A model generated the notes under the pieces. It worked only from the letters and a program-made list of their open reading frames with translations, made no database searches and was not told the DNA's origin. The translations under genes and the position numbers were made by a program. A stretch of DNA of 7,661 bases from Pseudomonadota bacterium (GTDB taxonomy: Bacteria > Pseudomonadota > Alphaproteobacteria > Rhodobacterales > Rhodobacteraceae): contig JAQCLA010000121.1 in assembly GCA_027592105.1 (NCBI GenBank), positions 1-7,661 on the forward strand, written 5' to 3'. Each line of letters starts with the position of its first letter. Position 1 is the stretch's first letter. Of the stretch, positions 1 through 5,785 are shown piece by piece.

Positions 1-326
1 TCTTGGCTGATATCGCGCCGCTGATCGCGACCGGGGCGCATGATCTGCACGGCCCCTATATGACCGTGCCGGGGCTGCTGGCCGCGGGGGATATGGGCGA
101 TGTAGCAGCCCTTGTCGCGCCGCGCCCGCAGTTCGTGGGGCTGGGCGCGGATGACCCGCTGACCCCTGCCCCTGCGCGCGATCCGGCTTTGGCGCGGCTA
201 AGCATGGCCTATCGTGCCGCCCCAATGGCACTTGAGGTGCATCTTTCCCAAGATAGCGGCCATGTCGAAACCCCCGCCATGCGCGCGGCTGTGCTGGATT
301 TCCTGCAACGCCATTTGTCCCGCTAA
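1..326 (+). CDS. Alpha/beta hydrolase (dienelactone hydrolase / acetyl-xylan-esterase-like), 3' part only
   Basis: This is the C-terminal part of a gene entering from the left edge; the first complete codon is at 3 and the stop is TAA at 324-326, leaving about 107 visible residues. The pattern HDLHGPYMTVPGLLAAGD, then a hydrophobic strand starting APRP and ending GADDPLTP, then DSGHVET, resembles the C-terminal half of alpha/beta hydrolases, where the Asp after the APRP strand and the late Gly-His supply the acid and base of a Ser-Asp-His triad. The nucleophile elbow (GxSxG type) would lie upstream, outside the window, so full length, signal peptide and substrate cannot be judged. An esterase or other small-molecule hydrolase role is inferred from the family. 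The TTG at position 3 is very unlikely to be a true start, because the visible piece lacks half the fold. Its stop interlocks with that of tadA on the other strand. Confidence 0.75.
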   Translation, partial: LADIAPLIATGAHDLHGPYMTVPGLLAAGDMGDVAALVAPRPQFVGLGADDPLTPAPARDPALARLSMAYRAAPMALEVHLSQDSGHVETPAMRAAVLDFLQRHLSR

Positions 327-772
327 CGGCGCGCGGCGAAGAATTCCTTAAGCAGCGCTGCGGCCTCCGCCTCGCTCAGACCGCCATAGACCTCGGGGCT
401 GTGATGGGCTTGCGGGTGGTCGAAAACACGCGGGCCTTGCGCCACGCCGCCCGATTTCGGGTCGAAGGCGCCAAAATAAAGCCGCGCGATCCGGGCCGCA
501 GCGATAGCCCCCGCACAAGCGGGACAGGGTTCCAATGTCACCCATAGGTCGCAACCTATCAGCCGCTCGCTGCCCAATGCCTGACTGGCGGCGCGGATCG
601 CCAGCATCTCGGCATGTGCGGTGGGGTCCGTCAATTCGCGCATGCGGTTGCGGGCCTGCGCGATGATCTGGCCGTCGCGCACGATCACGGCACCCACCGG
701 CACCTCGCCTGCGGCGGCGGCAGCGCGGGCCTGATCCAGTGCTGCATCCATGAATGATGTGAAACCCGTCAT
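323..772 (-). CDS. tadA: tRNA-specific adenosine deaminase TadA
   Basis: TadA converts adenosine at the wobble position 34 of tRNA-Arg(ACG) to inosine, an essential cytoplasmic step in decoding CGN arginine codons. The 149-residue product is normal for the family and shows the zinc deaminase signature: H53-A-E55, with E55 as proton shuttle, and P82-C83-x-x-C86, which with H53 bind zinc. The N-terminal EVPVGAVIV strand and the ELTDPTAHAEMLAIR segment are characteristic. The C-terminal helix ending LLKEFFAARR fits the tRNA-binding end of bacterial TadA. I chose the ATG at 770-772; an in-frame ATG at 749-751 (Met8) is possible because neither has a good ribosome binding site, but the longer form keeps the N-terminal helix. 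The gene converges with the hydrolase on its left (4 bp overlap) and diverges from the pseudouridine synthase with a 52 bp gap. A free guanine or cytosine deaminase is less likely given the overall pattern. Confidence 0.95.
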   Translation of the reverse strand: MTGFTSFMDAALDQARAAAAAGEVPVGAVIVRDGQIIAQARNRMRELTDPTAHAEMLAIRAASQALGSERLIGCDLWVTLEPCPACAGAIAAARIARLYFGAFDPKSGGVAQGPRVFDHPQAHHSPEVYGGLSEAEAAALLKEFFAARR

Positions 773-824
773 GGCCCCGTGATCCTGCCTTTCGCTCGCG
801 CTGTCAAACCGCTATGCGACACGC

Positions 825-1661
825 ATGAGTGAGATGGAGCGCATCGCAAAACGCCTCAGCCGTGTCGGGATCGCCTCTCGCCGCGAGGCGGAGCGCATGA
901 TCGAGGCAAAGCGCGTCAGCGTGAACGGCAAGATCATCGACAGCCCCGCGCTGAACGTGGGCCCTGACGACAAGATCACCGTCGATGGCAAAGCCTTGGC
1001 CGAGGCGGACCGCCCGCGCCTGTGGCTTTACCACAAGCCCGCAGGGCTGGTGACGACGGCCAAGGATGAAAAAGGGCGTGAAACGGTCTTTGACAAGCTG
1101 CCCGCCGATTTGCCGCGCGTGATGAGCGTGGGCAGGCTTGATCTGACATCCGAGGGGCTCTTGCTCTTGACCAATGATGGCGGGCTCAAGCGCAAGCTGG
1201 AACTGCCCGCCACCGGATGGCTGCGCAAGTATCGCGTGCGGGTCAAAGGCAAACCCCTTGATGCCGATCTGGTGCCTTTGCGCAAAGGGATCGTGATCGA
1301 GGGCGAACGCTTTCAGGCGATGGAGGCGACGCTTGACCGCCAGCAAGGTGCCAATGCGTGGCTGACCGTGGGCCTGCGCGAAGGCAAGAACCGCGAGATC
1401 CGCCGCGCCATGGCCGAAATCGGGCTGGAGGTGAACCGGCTGATCCGGGTGTCCTACGGGCCGTTCCGCCTCGGCACGCTCAAGCCCGGCGAGGTCGAGG
1501 AGATCAAGCCGCGCGTGCTGCGCGACCAGCTTGGGATCGAGGCCGCCGTCGAAGGCCATGCGGTCGCCAAGGAAAAGCCCAAGCGCCCCTTGCGCAAAAA
1601 GCCTAGCGGTCCCCGCCCGGAGGGTCAGGCGCGTCCGACCGGTCCGCGCCGTCCGCGCTAA
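825..1661 (+). CDS. rluB: 23S rRNA pseudouridine synthase, RluB/RsuA family
   Basis: The 278-residue protein has two domains. Residues 3-60 form an S4 RNA-binding domain (AKRLSRVGIASRREAERMI, then VSVNGKI), and about 65-230 form the RsuA/RluB/E/F catalytic domain. The catalytic motif GRLDLTSEGLLLLTNDG carries the nucleophile D106; REGKNREIRRAM (185-196) and NRLIRVSYGPFRLG (204-217) are further family hallmarks. The family isomerises specific uridines; RluB modifies U2605 of 23S rRNA in E. coli, and that target is inferred here by similarity (RluE, RluF or RsuA specificity cannot be excluded from sequence alone). Residues 245-278 are a basic, Pro/Arg/Lys-rich tail, presumably disordered and RNA-contacting. 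The start is ATG 825; a second in-frame ATG at 834 is possible, and neither has a clear Shine-Dalgarno. The last 59 bp overlap the 3' end of yciB on the opposite strand. Confidence 0.92.
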   Translation: MSEMERIAKRLSRVGIASRREAERMIEAKRVSVNGKIIDSPALNVGPDDKITVDGKALAEADRPRLWLYHKPAGLVTTAKDEKGRETVFDKLPADLPRVMSVGRLDLTSEGLLLLTNDGGLKRKLELPATGWLRKYRVRVKGKPLDADLVPLRKGIVIEGERFQAMEATLDRQQGANAWLTVGLREGKNREIRRAMAEIGLEVNRLIRVSYGPFRLGTLKPGEVEEIKPRVLRDQLGIEAAVEGHAVAKEKPKRPLRKKPSGPRPEGQARPTGPRRPR

Positions 1662-2244
1662 GGCTTTCACGCTCCAACAGCTTGGACTGCGCCATAAAGG
1701 CCAGAAACAAGAATGCAGGCAGCGCGAAGGTCTCGAAGGTGACCCAAAACTCCGTTGTTTGCGTGCGCCAGACCACTTCATTGGCCACCGCCATCGCACC
1801 AAAGGCCAGCGCGATGCGCCGCGACAAGACCAGCCAGCCATGATCCGACATGGGCAGCATCTCGCCCATCAAGACCTTGAGCCAGCCTTGCCCGCGCAAA
1901 AGCCCGATCCCCAGTGTCACGGCGAAAAAGCCGTAAACCAACGTCGTCTTCATCTTGAAGAAACGCTCGTCATTCAGCCAGATCGTCAGCCCGCCAAAGA
2001 CCACCACCATCACGGCGGTGAACACCTGTAGGCGGCTGATGCGGCCCGTCAGCTTCCACAAGATCGCGATGGTCACCAAAAGCAGCGGCACGAAACCGGC
2101 AGTGACAAGGATGAACCCATCATAGTCGCGCCCACCGATGGTCAGGCTTGTGTCCTGAAACCGCATATAGGCGATGAAGAACAAAAGCGGCGGCCCAAGC
2201 TCGAGCGCTTGGCGCAGCCATGGGTTGATCGGTTTATCTGGCAT
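1603..2244 (-). CDS. yciB: Inner membrane septation protein YciB (IspZ/IspA family)
   Basis: This 213-residue polytopic protein belongs to the YciB/intracellular septation family, linked in enterobacteria and Shigella to envelope synthesis and cell division, with no defined enzymatic activity. Hydrophobic segments lie near residues 16-28, 44-63, 74-90, 102-116 and 172-186, with a weaker one near 143-157. The family signature LTIWLNDERFFKMKTTLVYG (86-105) is intact, as is AVANEVVWRT (152-161) and the following WVTFETFALP. The last 25 residues are hydrophilic and rich in Asp, Ser and Pro, extending past the usual core. The ATG at 2242-2244 is fixed by an AGGAG five bases upstream, in the 11 bp gap after the EamA gene, so the two are very probably co-transcribed and perhaps translationally coupled. 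Its 3' end runs antisense into rluB for 59 bp. Confidence 0.92.
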   Translation of the reverse strand: MPDKPINPWLRQALELGPPLLFFIAYMRFQDTSLTIGGRDYDGFILVTAGFVPLLLVTIAILWKLTGRISRLQVFTAVMVVVFGGLTIWLNDERFFKMKTTLVYGFFAVTLGIGLLRGQGWLKVLMGEMLPMSDHGWLVLSRRIALAFGAMAVANEVVWRTQTTEFWVTFETFALPAFLFLAFMAQSKLLERESLSADGADRSDAPDPPGGDR

Positions 2245-2249
2245 GCGCG

Positions 2250-2254
2250 CTCCT
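2250..2254 (-). promoter_or_regulatory. Shine-Dalgarno site for yciB
   Basis: On the minus strand AGGAG sits five bases before the yciB ATG, inside the 11 bp gap that separates it from the EamA stop codon. It is one of only two strong ribosome binding sites in the window and settles the yciB start. Confidence 0.75.
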
Positions 2255-2255
2255 G

Positions 2256-3158
2256 CTATCCACCGAACTCAACTATCACCGCACCCGCCGCGATCAACCC
2301 CATCAAGGCCAATCGCCGCGGCCCGACGCGTTCGCCCAAGAACAGCCATCCGATCAGCGCCGCGAAAACGGTCGAGGTTTCGCGCAGCACCGCCGCCTCG
2401 CCCACGCTATCGAGCCGCGTGGCCAACATGATCGAGCCAAAGCTCGCAAAGGCCACGAAAGCACCGAAAAGTCCGCGCGCCATCAGCGGGCCAAGCGGCG
2501 GCGGCTCGGCCAAGCGGCGATAAAAGCGCAGCGCGATGAAGGGGAAAAGCAAACCGTCGATGAAGAAAAACCACGCCAGAAAGGTGAAAGGATCATCCGT
2601 GGCGCGGATGCCGTAGGCGTCATAGGTGGTGTAAAGCGCCACAAACAGGCCCGTCAGCACCGCAAAGGCAAGCGCAGGCACCAAGCGGTCGCGATCGACG
2701 GTGACATGGACAAGGTTATAGGCCGCAAGCCCGTAAAGCCCCGCGAGCAGCACCCCAACCCCCATCCATTGCATTGGCGCGAATGTCTCGCCGAACAAGA
2801 GATAGGCGCCGATGATCGCGAAAAGCGGCCCGGTGCCGCGCATCACCGGGTAGACCACCGTATAGGCCCCCCGCCGGTATGCCGCGAGTGTGGCCCACTT
2901 ATACAGCACATGGATCACGAAAGCGCCGGCAAAGATCGGCCACATATGCGGCTCGGGCCATGGCACGACGAAAAGCGCAAAGGGCATGGCGATCAGCGCA
3001 TAAAACGCATCGATCGCACCGCGCGCCAAAAGCGGATCATGCCGCCCCTTTTGCAGCGCACCGAAAACCGCATGCAGCAAGGCAGCCATCAAGGCGAGAA
3101 TTAAAGCGACGGTGCTTGCGGCCTCGGTGCCTTCGACCCCAGTGATCCAAGCGCTCAT
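2256..3158 (-). CDS. EamA-family (drug/metabolite superfamily) membrane transporter
   Basis: The product is a 300-residue, very hydrophobic protein with about ten membrane segments in two related halves, the layout of EamA/DMT permeases. The family's repeat signature occurs twice: YPVMRGTGPLFAIIGAYLLF followed by GE (about 103-124) and AVLRETSTVFAALIGWLFLG followed by ER (about 256-277). These proteins sit in the inner membrane and exchange or export small metabolites, but substrate cannot be predicted from sequence and none is claimed. The ATG at 3156-3158 was taken because the reading is open and the residues before the first helix are plausible; a shorter start at Met24 (codon 3087-3089) would cut the first helix and is less attractive. 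No strong ribosome binding site is visible. The gene lies 68 bp downstream of ftsY and 11 bp before yciB, all on the same strand, so it probably belongs to one transcription unit. Confidence 0.85.
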   Translation of the reverse strand: MSAWITGVEGTEAASTVALILALMAALLHAVFGALQKGRHDPLLARGAIDAFYALIAMPFALFVVPWPEPHMWPIFAGAFVIHVLYKWATLAAYRRGAYTVVYPVMRGTGPLFAIIGAYLLFGETFAPMQWMGVGVLLAGLYGLAAYNLVHVTVDRDRLVPALAFAVLTGLFVALYTTYDAYGIRATDDPFTFLAWFFFIDGLLFPFIALRFYRRLAEPPPLGPLMARGLFGAFVAFASFGSIMLATRLDSVGEAAVLRETSTVFAALIGWLFLGERVGPRRLALMGLIAAGAVIVEFGG

Positions 3159-3226
3159 GGGCGCGATCCGCGCGGCGGCGTGTGAATGATCAATTTACAT
3201 ATGCCCGCGATGGGGGAAGTTGCGTT

Positions 3227-4498
3227 TCATTCAATGCCCACCAGCGCCTTGGCGAAGTCTTCGGGGTCGAAAGGTTGCAAATCATCAATCTGCTCGCCCA
3301 CCCCGATGGCGTGGATGGGCAGGCCGAACTTATCGGCCAAGGCAACCAGAACACCGCCCTTGGCCGTGCCGTCGAGCTTGGTCATCACCAGCCCCGAGAC
3401 ATCGGCGATCTTGGAGAAGATCTCGACTTGGCTCAGCGCGTTTTGACCTGTGGTCGCATCCAGCACCAACAGCGTGTTGTGCGGCGCATCCGGGTCGCGC
3501 TTGCGGATCACGCGCACGATCTTGGCCAATTCCTCCATCAGATCGGCGCGGTTTTGCAGCCGGCCTGCGGTGTCGATCATCAAGAGGTCCGCGCCATCTG
3601 CCTCGGCGCGGATCATCGCGTCATAGGCCAGTGCAGCGGGGTCCGATCCTTCGGGCGCGGTCAGCACGGGCACGCCTGCGCGCGCGCCCCAGATCTGCAA
3701 CTGTTCCACCGCCGCCGCGCGGAACGTGTCGCCCGCCGCGATCACCACGGTTTTGCCCGCCGCCTTGAACTGGCTGGCGAGCTTGCCGATGGTGGTGGTC
3801 TTGCCCGAGCCGTTCACTCCCACGACCAAAACGACCTGTGGTTTCTTGGGATAGATCGGCAAGGGGCGGGCCACGGGTTCCATCACGCGTGTGATCTCAG
3901 CGGCTAGCACCTCTTTGATATCGCGCGAGGACATCATCTTGCCATAGCGCCCCTCGGCCATATTGGCGGTGACGCGCAGCGCGGTATCGACGCCCATATC
4001 AGAGGCGATCAACAATTCCTCAAGGCTTTCCAGCATCTCGTCATCAAGCGCGCGGCGCGGCTCGGCGCTGCGGCCCAGCAAGCGGCCGATAAGGCCCGGC
4101 TTTGCTGTAGCGGGTTCAGGCGCCTGTGCGACCTGCGGGGCGGGTTCCGGTTTCGCTTCGGGCTTTGGTTCGGGCTGCGGTTCGGGTTTGGGGGCAAGCG
4201 CGGGCGTTGGTTCCGGCGCGGCTTCGGGCACAGGTTCCGGTTCCGGCTGCGGTTCCGGGGACATTTCGGCATCGGGTTCCGGCGCGGGTGCAACCTCGGG
4301 TTCCGGCTTTGGTTCCGGTTCTTCCACAGATATTGCGATAGGGTCTGGGTTCGTGTCGCGTATGGGTGCGGGCGCTTGCGCCTCGGCAAGATCGGCGGCG
4401 GGGGTAGCGGCCCCCTCTTCGATGATCGCATCCAACCCCTCGTCGATCTTCGAGGCGGATTTAAACATCCGGTCCTTCAGCTTTTTGAAAAAGGACAT
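3227..4498 (-). CDS. ftsY: Signal recognition particle receptor FtsY
   Basis: FtsY is the SRP receptor GTPase that docks ribosome-nascent-chain complexes at the inner membrane and delivers them to SecYEG. The 423-residue protein starts MSFFKKLKDRMFKSASKI, a basic amphipathic segment suited to lipid binding. Residues about 59-130 are an acidic Pro/Glu-rich A domain. The NG domain follows: N helices about 135-205, then P-loop GVNGSGKTTT (227-236), DTFRAAAVEQL (257-267), DTAGR (309-313), TKLDG (373-377) and the closing GVGEQIDDLQPF (399-410). All GTPase motifs are intact. The frame stays open upstream to an ATG at 4643-4645, but those 49 extra codons would run through alkB's promoter region and 76 bp of alkB itself and resemble no FtsY N terminus, so I chose the ATG at 4496-4498. 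No strong ribosome binding site precedes it. The gene diverges from alkB. Confidence 0.96.
   Translation of the reverse strand: MSFFKKLKDRMFKSASKIDEGLDAIIEEGAATPAADLAEAQAPAPIRDTNPDPIAISVEEPEPKPEPEVAPAPEPDAEMSPEPQPEPEPVPEAAPEPTPALAPKPEPQPEPKPEAKPEPAPQVAQAPEPATAKPGLIGRLLGRSAEPRRALDDEMLESLEELLIASDMGVDTALRVTANMAEGRYGKMMSSRDIKEVLAAEITRVMEPVARPLPIYPKKPQVVLVVGVNGSGKTTTIGKLASQFKAAGKTVVIAAGDTFRAAAVEQLQIWGARAGVPVLTAPEGSDPAALAYDAMIRAEADGADLLMIDTAGRLQNRADLMEELAKIVRVIRKRDPDAPHNTLLVLDATTGQNALSQVEIFSKIADVSGLVMTKLDGTAKGGVLVALADKFGLPIHAIGVGEQIDDLQPFDPEDFAKALVGIE
4109..4324 (-). repeat. Pro/Glu-rich imperfect repeat in the FtsY A domain
   Basis: FtsY codons 59-130 are built from repeated Pro-Glu, Pro-Lys and Pro-Ala dipeptides. 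At DNA level this is an imperfect tandem of a hexamer of GAACCG type (CGGTTC on the plus strand), interrupted by Ala, Val and Asp/Ser codons. It keeps the frame and encodes an acidic, presumably extended linker between the membrane-binding N terminus and the GTPase. Such short-unit DNA can change length by slippage in multiples of six bases without breaking the frame. Confidence 0.8.
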
Positions 4499-4569
4499 GG
4501 GCGCTGGCGTCTTTCTGCGTATCTTTCGTCCGTTCCCACCTAATACGCCACAGGAGGGAAAGAAAGGCC
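4499..4569. promoter_or_regulatory. 71 bp divergent spacer between ftsY and alkB
   Basis: Because ftsY and alkB point away from each other, at least one promoter for each is expected in or near this spacer. It is locally less GC-rich and contains TAATAC at 4541-4546, a possible -10 element for alkB, but no convincing -35 at the usual distance. I could not recognise an operator or a clear inverted repeat. The assignment rests on gene orientation rather than on a consensus promoter. Confidence 0.4.
4552..4557 (+). promoter_or_regulatory. Shine-Dalgarno site for alkB
   Basis: AGGAGG lies 12 bases before the alkB ATG at 4570, a somewhat long spacing. A weaker AAAGG is closer to the start (4563-4567). 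No other in-frame start codon lies between the motif and the ATG, so the start is well supported. Confidence 0.65.
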
Positions 4570-5772
4570 ATGGTTTCGCCGCAAAGCCATGCAAGCTATG
4601 ATCACGCCAAGAATGTTGAGGGTCGCCCTTTGCCAGTGATCGCACGTTATGCGCTTGTCACCTTGATCCCTGCCCTTCTGATCGCGCTTGGCGCGACGGT
4701 TTGGGGCTTTGCGGGCGTGCTTGCGCTGATCTGGTTGACGCTGATCGCGGCAGGGCTCGACCATCTGCTGGAGCCGCCACAGCATGCCGATGCGGATCAC
4801 GCCCCATGGTCAGAACGATTGGCCTATGGCTTGGCAGTGGCGCATCTGGTTTTGCTGGTCTTGGTTCTCGATGCCTTGGCCGCAGGGCGTTTATCGACGG
4901 GCCAAAGCATCATCCTCATCTTGGCGCAGGCAAGCTTCATGGGCCAAGTCAGCCATCCCAATGCGCATGAGTTGATCCATCGCAAGGCGCGTCTGTCGCG
5001 CAGCTTGGGCGCGCTTGTCTATGGTGTGACGGGTTTCGGCCATCATGTTTCGGCACATCGGCTGGTGCATCACCGCCATGTCGGCACCATAGATGACCCC
5101 AACACGCCGCTGCCCGGCGAAAGCTTTTGGGCCTATCTCCCACGAGCCTGGAGGGGTTCGTTCATCGAAGGGCTGGCCAGCGAAACCGACCGGCTCACGC
5201 GCCAAGAGCGCAAGGCCCACGTGCTGAACACGCCCTATGTCGCATGGATCGGTTTGGCCGCATTGGCGATGAGCGGCGCGATCTGGATCGGTGGCTTTGG
5301 TGGCGCTGTGATATTGCTGTGTTTCTGGGTGATGTTCGGGCTGCAGATCTTACTGTCGGATTACATCCAGCATTACGGGCTTCAGCGCTTGATCCTGCCC
5401 AATGGGCGGCGCGAACCCGTGGCGTCGCATCATAGCTGGAATGCGCCACGGGGCTTTTCGAGCTATTTGATGATGAATGCGCCCTCGCATTCCGAGCATC
5501 ACATGCATCCCGACCGCCCCTATGACCGGCTGGACCCGCGCGCAGATGTGCCGATGCTGCCCTATGCTTTGCCGGTCATGGCGATGATCGCGATGATCCC
5601 CTCGGTCTGGCAGCTCATGATGGACCGCCGCGCCCTGAAGGTGATGGAGGGGGCAAAAGCGAAACGTTCGGCCGTCGCGTCACAGGCAAATACGGCTGAA
5701 GAACAGCAATCGACGATGGAAGACGAGGTCGCCGATCCCTTGCTCGCGCGCATACGCCACGCCATGCAGTAG
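4570..5772 (+). CDS. alkB: AlkB-type membrane alkane 1-monooxygenase
   Basis: The 400-residue protein matches integral-membrane diiron alkane hydroxylases, which oxidise the terminal methyl of n-alkanes to 1-alcohols with O2 and electrons from rubredoxin. Histidine box 1 is H133-ELI-H137; box 2 is GHHVSAHRLVHH (157-168); the AlkB-specific HYG motif is DYIQHYGLQR (264-273); box 3 is HSEHH (307-311), followed by PDRPYDRL. GESFWAYLPRAWRGS (183-197) also fits AlkB rather than fatty acid desaturases. Hydrophobic helices lie near 24-44, 46-63, 86-104, 112-127, 224-262 and 328-350. The residues around the boxes differ from the usual EHxxGHH and LQRHSxHH forms. Length agrees with characterised AlkB (about 400), and residues 350-400 form a charged cytoplasmic tail. 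No rubredoxin, reductase or regulator is nearby, so the partners must be elsewhere. Substrate range is unknown; a related non-alkane hydroxylase cannot be excluded. Confidence 0.88.
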   Translation: MVSPQSHASYDHAKNVEGRPLPVIARYALVTLIPALLIALGATVWGFAGVLALIWLTLIAAGLDHLLEPPQHADADHAPWSERLAYGLAVAHLVLLVLVLDALAAGRLSTGQSIILILAQASFMGQVSHPNAHELIHRKARLSRSLGALVYGVTGFGHHVSAHRLVHHRHVGTIDDPNTPLPGESFWAYLPRAWRGSFIEGLASETDRLTRQERKAHVLNTPYVAWIGLAALAMSGAIWIGGFGGAVILLCFWVMFGLQILLSDYIQHYGLQRLILPNGRREPVASHHSWNAPRGFSSYLMMNAPSHSEHHMHPDRPYDRLDPRADVPMLPYALPVMAMIAMIPSVWQLMMDRRALKVMEGAKAKRSAVASQANTAEEQQSTMEDEVADPLLARIRHAMQ

Positions 5773-5785
5773 TCTTAGGACCGGG

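Noticed and set aside
804..1841. A 345-codon open frame antisense to rluB and yciB
   Set aside because: It has His/Gln/Arg-rich composition with no recognisable domain and lies opposite a clear S4/pseudouridine synthase gene. It is a by-product of GC-rich codon use.
3159..3226. Possible promoter for the EamA gene in the 68 bp gap after ftsY (AT-rich stretch with TATGTAAAT on the minus strand)
   Set aside because: There is no matching -35 at a sensible distance; the short gap and shared direction are equally compatible with read-through from ftsY.
3963..4601. A 212-codon Gly/Ser-repeat frame on the plus strand within ftsY
   Set aside because: The Gly-Ser repeat is the reverse complement of the FtsY Pro/Glu repeat. 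The frame overlaps the GTPase gene and the alkB start, and has no independent support.
4499..4645. A 49-residue N-terminal extension of FtsY starting at 4645
   Set aside because: It would overlap 76 bp of alkB and cover the divergent spacer, its residues look unlike FtsY, and the internal MSFFKKLK start matches a normal FtsY N terminus.
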